Source: Exophiala sp. HKRS030
Lineage: Eukaryota; Ascomycota; Eurotiomycetes; Chaetothyriales; Herpotrichiellaceae
NCBI GenBank assembly: GCA_023897205.1
Contig: JAHWDD010000005.1
Coordinates: 3,720,001 to 3,784,000 of the forward strand
Direction of reading: 5' to 3'
DNA length: 64,000 nt
Shown here: positions 1-11,103 of the stretch, piece after piece
How positions within the stretch are numbered: the stretch's first letter is position 1
How the letters are laid out: each line of letters begins with the position of its first letter
Notes under the pieces: model-generated
The model's input: the letters and a program-made list of their open reading frames with translations, nothing else
Database searches by the model: none
What the model was told of the DNA's origin: nothing
Made by a program: the position numbers and the translations under genes

Positions 1-545
1 GATGTTCGATGTTGAATACTCGTCATTGCCTGATACTCTATCCTTCTCGACTCTTTATACCTATTCCTTATTAGTGCGTGTTGTTCATTCTTCGTCGTCG
101 CTTAATGCTCGTTTACCATGGTGACTCGTTCGTTATTTCTCACCATCTCTTGTTGCGTATTCCTTTCCATTACTTGTTGAGTATTCAGCCTCGCTGTTCG
201 TTACTTATTTAGCTCCGTTGCTCGTTTAATATTCGTCTCCTTGACTTGATACGTATTTCTCTCTATTCCTTGTTACCCATTACTCTTCATCACCCGTTAG
301 TTATTCCTCTCCGTTCATCGTTCGTTGGTCGTCTCTGTTTATTGTTTATTATTCCTCTTCGATGCTCGTTACTTGTTCCTTCTCGTGTCTTGTTATTTAC
401 TCCTCTTCGTTACTTGTTACGTGATCCTGACCGTTGCCTCTTATCTCATTAAGTTATTGTCAGTTCTTCGAAGTTCACCTGCAGTCGTTATCTATTCAAT
501 GCCTGCAGTTATTATTTATTCTATGCCTGCATTCGTTGTTTAACC
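1..545. repeat. Degenerate ~25-bp tandem repeat (minisatellite)
   Basis: Imperfect units of about 24-25 bp follow one another. They resemble TATTCCTCTCCGTTACTTG followed by TTACG, for example at 160-185, 185-210 and 302-330. The + strand is T and C rich. Short open frames here are by-products of the repeat. No protein is recognised. Copies are too diverged to count exactly by eye. Confidence 0.6.
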
Positions 546-2433
546 CCTACCTCCATATAATGCCCTGTGCCCCTTGGCTCATTTCGCCCCTTACTCGTTA
601 TAAATGGTGCACTAACCTTCCAACGATATAGCTAGGGATTTATACTCTATAACGTATATACTACTACTACTACTACTACTACTATAATGCCCCTCTATTC
701 ACCATAAGCCCCACAGTATAACGCACAGATTTCAATTCACGGCGCTGCCCCCTTTATCACATATATACGTGCCAGACCTAGTGTAGGCTCACAGCCTCAT
801 CCCCTTGCTCCTGTTTGCTTCCAGTCTACCATAATATGACAAGGAGAATAGGTTCACATCTACGCTTATACCCATAAAGCCAAAGATACGGTGGTTTAAG
901 AGTTCCAGCCTTCGGTATGCTTAGAAAGGTCTACGCTGTACTCTACTCAGTGGTGGAGTCGTGAGAAAGGGCTGTCAGCCTTCAGACCACCTCGTCTTTC
1001 TTTGTTCATAATAATGTAGAAAACAGGTGCGTCTGAATTCAAACGTGATAAACTATGGCGAAGCTCATGTTCGAGATGAATAGAAGTTATGAGCAAACGT
1101 AGATGCATGTTGACAGAGCGTTGTGAGTGTGTCGTGAACGGAATAATGAGAAAAAGGGTGCCAGTATATCTTGTGAGAGAGGATTGTGTAGATGATAGAC
1201 AAGAAAATTGCAGATATCTGATACGGGCATTATTTCTATGGATAGTACGTTTAACATGAACGCTCACATACATAGGCCTCCTTTGATTGTAGTTGGATTA
1301 CCCAACTAACGTCGCCATGTTTAATGGACAGGCACACTAAAGCAAACATTCCATCTGTTAACAAAGGGACAGAAGCTCTGAACAGGGCTGGTTTCAGGCT
1401 GGGTGCTTCTGAACCGGAGTTAGGCCCAAGCTTGATATCTGTTATGTCTAGCACAGTACCCTAAATGATGTCTTGTTGCTCGAAACCACGGATAACCGCT
1501 TAGGATCTCTGTGTGTCCACGTCAATGATACTACAGCTTTGTCCAATGGGCCCCTGTGCCCATTATGACTCTTCTGTCGAGTAAATTCCTGTTCACCTTA
1601 CCAATTCCGTTAACAGCGGACTTTGCAAAGACCCCGGAGCTCATGCTGTGCACCGTTGTTTCTACTTCAGCTTGTACCTGTGTAATCAGCGCTGATCGAG
1701 CCTACTGTTCTAGACCAAGGTGCGAGCGTGTCATGGCCGACCGACTGTGGTGCCAAGCTTAAGTCAAGTCGGTCACGTCTCTCAGAGCCCGTTTTGTTAG
1801 TCAATCAGGAGAGCGGCTTCAACACTGAGCTGTCATAGTTGTCTTGACGATTGAATTACTGTCCATGAGGATGGCATTCCAGGCGACAGCCTGCAGCTAC
1901 ACATTCCCAGACTCGGAATGGATCGATTTTCTCCAGCATCTAAGTCAAAGTCTCTTGTTGATGCGAGTCGTAAGTTCCATGTGTGGCACTTTCAACGTCG
2001 ACTTCCTTCTGTCATGGAAAAGTGCTTTTTCTTCCCCAGGCCACTGAAGCCTCCCAGATACAAAGGCCGCGACAGCATCTGCACTTGTTAACAAGCTACC
2101 GTTCATTCAGTCATACTGTCATGGCTTTCCTCCAGCAGGTGTTGGACGGTTGCTAGAGCACTGCCTTTGCAGACTTCGTAAAACGTAGAATGAGTGTGCT
2201 ATCTGTGAGGGTCATCTCGCGATCGAAAGCTTTGCATTCAACTCGCTGAAAAACTAAGATTGACAACATCGACTATTATAAGCCCTGTAAATTCGCCCGT
2301 CCGAATGTCGCTGGTATCTGTACATTGCTTGACCGCAGGAAAAGACGTAGATGCTAAGCTTTCCGCCACACGAAAACGATAGGGATGGAATTCCTCGCGC
2401 ACGACGAGCCGTTGTTCCTTCCGCTCTCAACGC
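546..2433. other. Intergenic, no gene recognised
   Basis: Only short open frames occur and none resembles a known protein. A (CTA)n microsatellite lies at about 661-683. The rest looks like unique spacer sequence. Confidence 0.6.
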
Positions 2434-3787
2434 TCAATGGTTTTCAGATGTGTATCTACCGCAAGACTTGAACCAGAGTAGGGAATAGTTGGTGAACCGG
2501 TTCATCTCTTCTCCCCAGCAGTGTTCTGGCCCACAAACACTATAAGCACAGCGCAATACCTGGTCGTCATTAGTCAAGCCGAAGATAATATCAAGGATAA
2601 CATACGCCGCAGTGATGGCAAGTATTTCTTGCTTCTTCGCCCTTGTGACCAGTGAACTCAGCGCTGCCATCAGAAGTGTACAAAACATTGCTATCCCCAC
2701 CTGCAAATACCCACTCTCGTTGCGGACTGCATATAGCGCCACGATTGGAAGGGTCAACAAGATGCTGACAATGAGCGTGAACAACATGTTCACAAATGGC
2801 TCATATCTCCTTCTCTCAAACAGATCCACGTTTAATTTGCAACCTTCTAACTTCTTCTCTTGCTTGGGAGTTCGGAAGAAAGCCTAGGTGTCATTTCAGT
2901 CTAGTTCTGCTTTGGTCGATCCTAGGAAACTTCTGCGTACTCTGACCCTCGGGCCGCATGCGTAGAGGCCTTTTTCAATAGCCTGGTTTGCCCATGTCCA
3001 TTCTGATGTATCATCAAGGCAAAGCAAGTCGTCGATGTGTTGGATGTAAGATCTGTCATTCTCGAGGACTGTTCCGTCCTCTTCGAAAAGATCGGCCACT
3101 GTTTGGCGGTGCCTAGGCATGGCGTCTGCCATCCGGTATAGGTCGGCGGCATTTTTAAGAACGCTATCTGATCTCCTTCGAAACAGTCCAGTGATAATGG
3201 CAGAACACAGACTTACCATATTTCTGCATCGTCTCATGTACTTCTCTGAAGATCCTCTTTCGTGGCTTGCCCTTCCGTTCATCATCCAACTTATGGCTGC
3301 CTAGATATTTGCGGCGGTTGTCGTCGTCGTCGTCTTCGTTATCTAAGGCTTGAAGCTGCGATTCAAGATCCCGTAATTGGTCTTGATGATGCCATAGGAG
3401 CCTAGTCCTCAGATACCCAAACCTTCGATATATCCGGAACACAGGTTCGGCTTCAAGAGTCACTGCAAGTCGAGGTAGACCAGGCGGTACTCCTGAGACT
3501 TTTCAGATTGTCAGATTTGTTTTTCTGTGTGGAAATCGTCACAACGTCGGGGCGAGGAGAGGATATACTCGAGCCAGTCAAGATCTTGTAATTCAAAGGA
3601 AGAGTTGAACTCTCAGCTTCAGCTTCTGATGGTTGATCGACAACTGTAGACAGACTTTCTGTTCAACGCCGTCAGCAACAGTCCTTCAAAGGCCCATTAA
3701 CTTGCCTGCTTGCGTCAATAATTCTACTTGAAAATCTCCAGCTATGTCTGTATCTGTAGCTATAGCCGTCGCTGTACTAGTAGCCAT
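2434..3787 (-). CDS. DUF6594-domain integral membrane protein
   Basis: Five exons (3706-3787, 3569-3658, 3217-3492, 2941-3167, 2434-2862) join in frame to give about 367 residues. The domain begins with a GLPRLAVTLEAEPVFRIYRR-type motif and continues through a FGYLRTRLL helix. It ends with the C-terminal hydrophobic block (about residues 265-325) typical of the fungal DUF6594 family, which has two or three membrane helices near PIVALYAVR and SSLVTRAKKQEI. The N-terminal 60 residues are low complexity. Intron 1 appears to be a GC-AG intron, with donor AG|GCAAGT at 3705. The others are GT-AG introns of about 49-78 nt. Intron phases all agree and no frame break is needed. The function of the family is unknown; members are common in plant-associated and soil fungi, often near accessory genes. 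Exon 1 is the least certain part. Confidence 0.8.
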
Positions 3788-4562
3788 CTCGAATAGAGCT
3801 GGTCTAGGGCACTTCTGAGTTCAGGAATCCAGCCAAACTTATATACCTTTGAGGAGGTTTCACTCGAGTACTGCCGAAGGCCTTCAGGCAACTCTGGACT
3901 CAAGTGGCTGAACCGTGGGACACGTTTCGTTACACAATGCGTGGCTGAAGTTTCATTCTATTGCCGTCATACCTGCGGTCCATGAGGCCGCGACGTGCCA
4001 GAGGCTCGTGTCAAGGCATCCAAGATCTCTTCGTCCGATAGGATTATGATTTCTAGGGACAATGCCGCCATCCGTCCTTCATCCACGGCTTTGCATCCCG
4101 TCTTGGTGTGGCTGGCGTCCTGGAGGATTCGTTGAAGGTGGTTCTGGACGGAAAGCTGCTTATATGAAAGGGTTCATGCATATCTACACCGACAGCAGCT
4201 TGTGATACTTCATGGGAACTTGCGCCATGGTCACACCAAATTACTTATCATGTTATTAGGCGTCTACAGTCAAGAAAATAAACCAGTGAGATTCTCAACG
4301 TTTCAATTGCTTTATCTAAGAACCAGTTCCCTGAACACAGTCTTGCTAAGTGTGTGTCTTCATCTCTAGTCTTTTGATCACGTTGGAACCATGCCTATTG
4401 TCGAAGCTGGCTTCCTGAACAGCTAATCATTCCCGTAATACCATGTTCTGCACATCGCAAACGCTGAAAACCGTTCCAATGCAACAGGATGTTCGCATTG
4501 TGATTCTAATCAACCTGAATCAAGAGTATCCAACCCATATGTGCATCGTACCCCCGCCACGT
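3788..4562. other. Intergenic, nothing recognised
   Basis: This stretch separates the DUF6594 gene, whose promoter it presumably contains, from the end of the next minus-strand reading frame. No repeat, RNA gene or conserved protein fragment was seen. Confidence 0.5.
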
Positions 4563-4904
4563 TCATGATCTCTTAGGCGACCTCGGGGCTACCCCTGCAA
4601 ATCCCTTCCCATTGCTGCGTCGACGGTCGTGGCTCTCGTGATGAGGTGTTCCATGATCAGGCTTTTTCAGTGGCCCAGGCTTCTTGGCAGGAGGGTCTTT
4701 AGCTGATGATTCCGGATTGGTTTGCGATTTTGCCCTAGGATCTTCGTCTTTCGCTTGGTTTGACGTATCATGAGATGACGTGGTTGTCGAAGCCTGTTCT
4801 TCTGGCTCAGCGGAAGTTCCTCGAGAGCCTGAGTCGCCGTGCTCCGAAATCCTTCGAAGGAAAGAGCCCAGTCCGCTACTCTTCTTCTCGAGTCCCTCAG
4901 GCAT
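4563..4904 (-). CDS. Small hydrophilic protein of unknown function
   Basis: An uninterrupted frame encodes 113 residues from the methionine at 4904. A longer frame with a start at 4964 adds 20 residues. The protein is rich in Ser, Pro, Lys and His, has no hydrophobic segment and is probably disordered. An FLRRISEHG segment near the N-terminus is a consensus-type basophilic kinase site (RRxS). The tail ends in basic residues (RSPKRS). I do not recognise the family. Biased composition and a start in good context argue mildly for a real gene. It could be chance, because nothing here is conserved to my knowledge. Confidence 0.4.
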   Translation of the reverse strand: MPEGLEKKSSGLGSFLRRISEHGDSGSRGTSAEPEEQASTTTSSHDTSNQAKDEDPRAKSQTNPESSAKDPPAKKPGPLKKPDHGTPHHESHDRRRSNGKGFAGVAPRSPKRS

Positions 4905-5777
4905 GATTGTCAGGGCTTTGGACTGCTGGAGTATGGAGTTTCGTGTGTGTGATGATGATGGCAATGATCGAGAGGGGAGGAAGTTGTTAAAGGTTGTTGA
5001 CTGTGTCTAATTGCGTTCTGAGACCTGATGAGTATTTAATTGACAAGACGACTGAATAAGAGAAGGACTCACAACTGTTTCTTGTAGGTATGGGCAAAGC
5101 TGGCGTTCGTATGAAGGGGTGACACGGTCAGCATGACACTCGACTTCAGGGAGGGGTAGAAACGTGGGAATCACTTGAAAATTTCGACATGGCCAAGATT
5201 CAGCTTCTGTTTTCGTGGCTTCACACGAAAGTCTCGGCAGGAAAAGGTCATGTCGAAGCAGTGGACGCGCTCGCTTCTCGCGAGGAGCGAAGCTGTGAGG
5301 GAGGAGCGCGGGCGCCAGGCAGGATAGAGCAGAATTCTGTGCTTGATGGCACTTCCACTGGGCGCGGGATATCACAAGGTTCATCGAAATACAAGGACTC
5401 AACAAAGAACAAGGAGGGAGCATGAGCACATGAGCATCTACAGAGCGACAAACCATGAATAGGCCTAGATGACGAGCGGATGGGCACGAGAAAGGGTTCA
5501 CGGAACTTAGGAACAATCAACAGGAGCGTGAACGAGTAAAAGAAGCATACAGTCATAGATTTAGAGCTGAGATATCCTTGTTTGAACCTCTTCCTCTGTC
5601 ACAGTATTTCCTAAATGGACATGGACTGTCATATCTAATCAGAAATCATCCTGCAACTCATTCAAGACGTTCCTCATGCTGAGCAGTTTAACGAGTCAGA
5701 GATGACCGACAGTGATATATAACTAGTCATTGAAACCGCCTTTACTTTCCCTCGTCGACATTTTCCTCGTTTTCACC
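4905..5777. other. Intergenic, nothing recognised
   Basis: Overlapping frames on both strands (for example 5007-5516 minus) have unconvincing composition and no recognisable domain. The region separates two minus-strand genes. Confidence 0.45.
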
Positions 5778-6209
5778 TTATTGATCAAGCAAACCATACC
5801 CAATCGCCATCCAACTGCTTGCACCGAGAGCAAACGCGGCACCCCAAGCCGAACCACGCTGTTTCCAAATGACAAACACATCCGCCGCACAAAGAACGAC
5901 ACCGCTCAAGATCAGCGTGCCAACCGCATGGAGATTGCGTTGGTAGTCGAATGCGAACAGAGCAAGACCAATCGAGAAGTCCCTGACAGCGAGCAACGTC
6001 ATGGACGTGGTGATGCTGCGCGCGTGGGAAGCCTCCGCCTTGTTGAGCGCCGTTGGCTCAGACGCTGCAGGCGACACAGTGAAGCTCGGGTAGAGGCCAA
6101 ACGCTTTTGCTGCGAGTGTTGGTGCTGTCAGTGCGAATGTGCCGAGCCCGATGTAGCTGGTTGCTACGGATAGGCCGAGAACACGCCAGGTTGATGGTGA
6201 GAGACTCAT
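5778..6209 (-). CDS. DUF4267-domain membrane protein
   Basis: A single exon encodes 143 residues. The methionine at 6209 (MSLSPSTWRVLGLSVA) is preferred over one 14 codons upstream because the family begins directly with the first membrane helix. Four hydrophobic segments are visible: near VATSYIGLGTFALTA, around SMTLLAVRDFSIGLALF, around GTLILSGVVLCAADVFVIW, and the C-terminal ALGASSWMAIGYGL. The AVRDFSIGLALFA motif is the signature of DUF4267 proteins, small four-helix membrane proteins of unknown function that are common in ascomycetes. No intron is needed and the frame is intact. The neighbours give no functional hint. Confidence 0.75.
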   Translation of the reverse strand: MSLSPSTWRVLGLSVATSYIGLGTFALTAPTLAAKAFGLYPSFTVSPAASEPTALNKAEASHARSITTSMTLLAVRDFSIGLALFAFDYQRNLHAVGTLILSGVVLCAADVFVIWKQRGSAWGAAFALGASSWMAIGYGLLDQ

Positions 6210-7514
6210 GATTTGGTCCTCACGCAAGGAAGCTATTTGACAGTGATACAAGATGATCTGTGGTTTGATAATAGTGCAAAGAAGGAAAAGGAGAAGAAGC
6301 TGGTCACCTTTGCGAGAAGCATCAAGGTCGAGATAGACTCCTTGGGCACAAGGTTAAGCTTTTTCGGAAAGCACAGCAAAAGCGAATACGAGGATACGTG
6401 CAAGTCATTCCGAGGTTGGAGATAGCTCGTGACTATCTACTTGAGAGGCTGGTTTGCGCCGGAAACGACCTCTTTCATTTGCTAAGTGGGTGTGGCATTA
6501 TTCCTGCTTAACTCAAAAGGGTAAAGACAACTCCATCACGACAACGACAACGATATATGAAGTACAAGTACTGATTCTACCGCGAGGCTGGAGAGCTCAG
6601 GAGACGTTTATCCACCTCGGGGTGGCGAGGCCAGACGCTAGTAGGCAACTTTTTGGGCTAAAGGCATTGCGCCAGAGTTATGCATGAGATTTGGTCTAGC
6701 AGAAACCTTTTTCGAGACTATGTGCGACCAAGAGTGCAAAAGAACAATGAATGGTTCTAAGAACATGAGATCAGGCATCACTGCAAAGCCACTTCACGGC
6801 CAGACACAGCGCTCTCTATTGTAATCAATTGCACAAGGCGTACGGCGTTGAGTGATGCGGTGTAATACTTGGAGACTGCCTGTGCACCTTACACAGTGGA
6901 AATACGAGCACGACGTTGGTCGCCTATCCTCAAGGCGAACCATTGTCACAAGTCACACGTCGGTGCTGGCTGCCTTCGACTGTTAATGTGTCTAGGGATG
7001 ACAGACTCTCCCCTGGGATGTAACGTTTAACGTCGACGTGATATAGATTGCCGTTTCATCGATGGTGGCACAGATGCCTCAATAGGGAAAGATTCCCAGC
7101 GTCCTCACCGTTCTTTCTTGGCCGGGTCTTGGGATGTGGCTGTCAGTCATAGCGAAAAGGACATAACCACATTGGCGAGTAGGAATTGGATTTCGTTATT
7201 GTCGTTTATGGTCTGAGTACCTCGTGTTAAAGGGTAGTGGCAATGTGTGGGTGATAGACCTGCAGGGTGGACAGACAAGCGCTGGTGGCTCATCAATTAG
7301 GCGCGGCCCATTGCATGGTGGTATGCTGGGACTCTAGTTAGCTTACGAGTATCAAGTTCCCATAAGCAATTGCTGACATGGAAGGGTATGGTAGAAAAGT
7401 CGCACGCCTAATAGATAAAGATTTTGGGACTTCAACTATGAAACGTGATAAGCACTTTTTGATTTATCGAGATCAGCCATCTTCACCGGCAAACATCTAA
7501 CTTAAGCTCTCAGG
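6210..7514. other. Intergenic, nothing recognised
   Basis: About 1.3 kb between two minus-strand genes. No conserved coding segment, RNA gene or clear repeat was found. It must contain the promoter of the DUF4267 gene. Confidence 0.5.
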
Positions 7515-8381
7515 CTAGTCATGGCTTGTCGTGGGGTCCCAGCTGCACGGGGCGTATGAACCTTGGAAATCAAGTGCCTTCAAATCATCAGCATCCAGCT
7601 CAAAGTCGTAGATATCAGCATTCTCCTCGATGCGCTTGGGCGTGACACTTTTTGGCAGTGGCAGAAAACCCTTTTGCAGACTCCACCTCAGCAAGATCTG
7701 CGCCCAGGTCTTCCCGTGTTTCTTCCCCAGCTGCTGCAGCACCTCCTCGCCAGCCCGCTCGCCGCGCACAATGGGACAATAGGCTTCGATGGCAATGTTC
7801 CTCTTGCGTGACCATTCGACAATATCGTCACGTGGAAGCCAAGGGTGGATCTCCCATTGCCCGACATCGATGTGGCTGCCGTCGCCCGACGATTTGATGT
7901 ACTCCTCGAGCTCGTCGAGATGGTGAACCCCGTAATTCGAGACGCCAATTGATCGGATCTTGCCTGCCTTTTGGGCTTCGACGAGCGCCTTCCACGAGCC
8001 GAGACGTCCTTCCTTGCCACCGTAGGGAGCATGGATCAGGTAGAGATCGATGTAGTCGAGGCCGGTCTGTTGGAAGGACGACTCAATTGCCTTTTGCGTC
8101 GCTTCGTATCCCACGGAGCGCGGTGGAACTTTGCTGGTGAAGAAGATATCTTCGCGCTTCAGGCCCGATGCTCGAATCGCGTCCGCCACAGGCTGCTCGT
8201 TGCGGTATGCCCGAGCAGAGTCGACGTGGCGGTATCCTGTGCGGAAGGCGTGCAGGGTGACTTCCTCGGCGACGCTGGCTGGGGTTTGGTATACCCCGTA
8301 CCCGAGCACAGGGATCTCGTGGCCCGAGTTCAGCTTGTATTTTGTGTTGATGTCGAATTTGGTTGGTGTTTGTGTCGCCAT
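7515..8381 (-). CDS. Aldo-keto reductase
   Basis: A single exon of 288 residues starts at MATQTPTKF. An in-frame methionine 35 codons upstream would add only a non-conserved leader. The protein is a complete (beta/alpha)8 NAD(P)H-dependent aldo-keto reductase. The catalytic tetrad is visible as Asp54 and Tyr59 (VDSARAYRNE), Lys84 (FTSKVPP) and His117 (LYLIHAP). The GVSNYGVHHL motif and the cofactor-binding segment LPLPKSVTPKRIEEN are also present. Members of this AKR class reduce carbonyl groups of sugars, aldehydes and ketoacids in the cytosol. The substrate cannot be told from sequence. Length and frame are normal and no neighbour suggests a pathway. Confidence 0.93.
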   Translation of the reverse strand: MATQTPTKFDINTKYKLNSGHEIPVLGYGVYQTPASVAEEVTLHAFRTGYRHVDSARAYRNEQPVADAIRASGLKREDIFFTSKVPPRSVGYEATQKAIESSFQQTGLDYIDLYLIHAPYGGKEGRLGSWKALVEAQKAGKIRSIGVSNYGVHHLDELEEYIKSSGDGSHIDVGQWEIHPWLPRDDIVEWSRKRNIAIEAYCPIVRGERAGEEVLQQLGKKHGKTWAQILLRWSLQKGFLPLPKSVTPKRIEENADIYDFELDADDLKALDFQGSYAPCSWDPTTSHD

Positions 8382-9367
8382 GGTTCGATGAGGGCTTGTT
8401 ATTGGACGTGAGCTTGAGCTTGGTTTTCTGGCACAGGTGATAGCTTCAAGTACACTCCAGAGGCGCTGAGTTGGTCGAGCTTGCATATCAGGTCGAAACG
8501 AAGACTATATTCTGCGAAGAATGAAAAGCGATCGATGCTTAAAAATACAATAGCAGCTGGTCGACTCAGGCAGCATGCCAGTGTTTCATAGGCCAATAGG
8601 TATACACGTCATTCGGAGTTAAATCAAGACTGTCAAGACTCCGGTAACCCCATAGCTTCTCATCTCAACTTCGACATCAGATTTGTCAGCGAAATGAAGA
8701 GATATGTTCGCGACAAAAAAGCCTAGTCAGGTCAATGCAGGAATCACAACTTCTGAGGCGTATCTGTGCTTTCATAGGCTCCAGCATAAGCCTAAGTCGC
8801 AAAGGGCACAAATTGTCACGTGAGAGGCGCATGTGGGTATGGTCTCAGAGCAACCGACATCCTTCAGATTGAACAGGATGTATTCCGCCAGGTTATAGTG
8901 GAAGGAATTGCCTCGAATCAAATCGGATTGAGAGGAGTGAAACAAAGCTGCGTTATTTGTGCCCCTGTGGATCGAAAATTGAGGCCGTCAGGTACTGCAC
9001 ATCTTGAACACAGCCTTGCGATGGCTCAGCCTCGCCATGGTCCCGACAGATTATCGATCATCAGGCTCTCACTCCTTTATCCCATTTTATACTTCAAAAT
9101 AGAGGTGAAATTCCTGTAAGAACTCTTAAAGAACCCTAACGAGGTTTCATATCGTTGACACTATCAAGGTTCGTAACGTCTAAACGTCCCCGCTAGAGCC
9201 ACTGTCCTACACGCAACAATTCAGACTTGATCGCGCCAAATCGCCATTCCCCAAGTCCCCAAGTTGAAGAGCTTATGAGCCTATTCTACAAAGTTAAAGT
9301 ATAGATGGAAAAAGGTAAAAAGTCAACAGGGCTGGCAATATTGACCACCAACGCATCATCTCAGCCC
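8382..9367. other. Intergenic, nothing recognised
   Basis: It holds the presumed promoter of the aldo-keto reductase and the downstream region of the ERD2-type gene. Short frames such as 8820-9119 have no recognisable similarity. Confidence 0.5.
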
Positions 9368-10486
9368 TCACTTCTTCCCGGGAGTGCTATCTCTCCACTC
9401 CTCATCACTGTTGAGGACATTCTTTCCAGGCCCATCTAGCTTTGCAAGGTCATCGTCCTCGTCAATAGCAAAGGCATCGTCGTCCAACATGGCTTCAGAC
9501 TCTGGGTCATCAGACTGAGGTTGCTTTCCAGTTCGTTTGAGCTTGTCGTGTTCATGAAGGGTATCGTCAGCAGAGATTGAGATACCTCTTGGGCCCCATC
9601 GGGTATTGGTATTCCTGGGCTGCTCGGCGTGACCATTTGATTCTCCATTTTGAGCCTCTGGGTCTGAGGCGTCTTCAGTTGCCAATGGGATGTTTTTGAT
9701 AACCTTGTTGACAAGCCAACCATTTCTCATGTCATCTGCGTCAACGACACCGCCTGCTCGAAGCTTGACTCTCTGTCTCGTCCAGTACACCCAAGCGAAA
9801 TCAATGTAGAAGGCGGTCTGTATGATACCGAAGATGACAGACACAGCATCAGGCTTGTGGGTGGTAAAGAGACGGTATATCCAGTTTAGGATATAAAATG
9901 CGCGATAAGAACCCAGCGTCACCAAGTAGAAGGAATCGATAACGGTAGGGACGGTAGTCTGACGCAGAAGAATGAGCTGCGGAAGGACACAGAATGCTTC
10001 GAGAATGATGGAAAATGTCCACAGGATCTCGGTGAAAGAAGAGCGCTTCCACCCCTCAAAGACCAAGGTCACCAGGGGAGCAGAGACAATCGATGCTGCT
10101 GCAACATAGCCTCCCCATTTCCAAGCCTTTTCCCTTTCTCGTGTGCGAGCGTACACACGAGTCATGAGGATGATGATGTAGATGGAGGACCAAATGTAGA
10201 AGTTCTTCAGGATGAAGTTCCACCATGATGCCGATGGGGGGACCCAGAAAAGGTCCAGATAGCGGGTGAGGAAGACAGCAATGTAGAGGATCTGAGTCAA
10301 AAGGGAAACACCTGGTCATGGAGGTATCAGATAATGCTCGCGTGCTCATCCCGGTATAGTCGGGGGAACAAGTTGGAAGGGGAGCCTACCTTCAGCGCTT
10401 TTGTTCGAGTGGATGGCATAGATCAAAATACACTTGGACGCGGTATGGGACACGTCGCCCAAGATGCGAAAGATGTTCATGTTCAT
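9368..10486 (-). CDS. erd2: ERD2-family K/HDEL receptor with acidic C-terminal tail
   Basis: Two exons (10390-10486 and 9368-10311, phase-matched 78-nt intron) encode about 346 residues. The N-terminus reads MNMNIFRILGDVSH, followed by LTRYLDLF, EILWTFSIILEAFCVLPQL and YRAFYILNWIYR. These are the hallmarks of the seven-helix ER-retention receptor that returns HDEL-tagged proteins from Golgi to ER. The conserved Arg and His of the first helix and the Asp of RYLDLF, which bind the ligand in this family, are present. Canonical receptors have about 210-220 residues. Here a hydrophilic tail of about 110 residues follows the last helix, is very acidic near the end (IDEDDDLAKLDG) and stops in GKK. 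It may be a paralogue of a standard ERD2 elsewhere. Three CACGTG boxes lie upstream. Confidence 0.9.
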
Positions 10487-10898
10487 GATTGCGGTCTGAT
10501 GGTAGACAACATCACTTGAGGAGGCAGAGGTGTCGGCTGATGAAGGGCCGGCTTATTGAGGAAATTCTTGAGTCAACGAAATAGAGAAGGCGAAAAGGAT
10601 ATTCGTGGCAGGCTGCTAGTAGGAACGCCGAGTTGTCTGAAGATCAAGGAGAGTACGTGTACAAGTCAGGCTTCAGCTTTTCTAACTTGGTGAGTGGGAT
10701 AGGAGGCCACGCAGGAGGAGGGCATCAGAAGACGGAAATGATCGCGACAATCGCAGCCTGCGTTTCGCCGACTGCAGCCACTAGGGGACTTCCGACTACG
10801 GACTAGATCGACCCACGCTAAGCAGCGCGCATCAGCCACTAACGCAACGCCACAGTTCCCTTTCAGGTTAGCAGGTTATTAGCTCTTGCTAGCGTCGG

Positions 10899-10951
10899 CA
10901 CGTGCAATTAAATTCAAGATGATGTGATTGAGGCTCACGTGGGTTCACGTG
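10899..10951. promoter_or_regulatory. Three CACGTG boxes upstream of the ERD2-type gene
   Basis: Perfect CACGTG palindromes sit at 10899-10904, 10936-10941 and 10946-10951, within the 617-bp spacer (10487-11103) between the ERD2-type gene and the end of the methyltransferase gene. CACGTG is the core site of bHLH regulators. Only the ERD2-type gene has its 5' end here, so the boxes most likely act on it. Binding is inferred. Confidence 0.4.
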
Positions 10952-11103
10952 CCTCCTGACAACCCCTCAGCGTTCAGCCTGACAGTGCATCACTCTAACT
11001 ATACAAAATTCTTTCAATAGAACTTCATGATCCTCAACTCATCGTCCTCGGATTCTTTCGACTCTGCCAGTTTGGTCCAACATGTCATGTTATCGGTCTG
11101 CCC

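Noticed and set aside
1..545. Telomeric repeat
   Set aside because: No TTAGGG/CCCTAA units occur; the period is about 25 bp.
5007..5516. 169-codon minus-strand frame
   Set aside because: No domain, irregular Cys/His/Pro-rich composition, overlapped by other frames, and no support from its neighbours.
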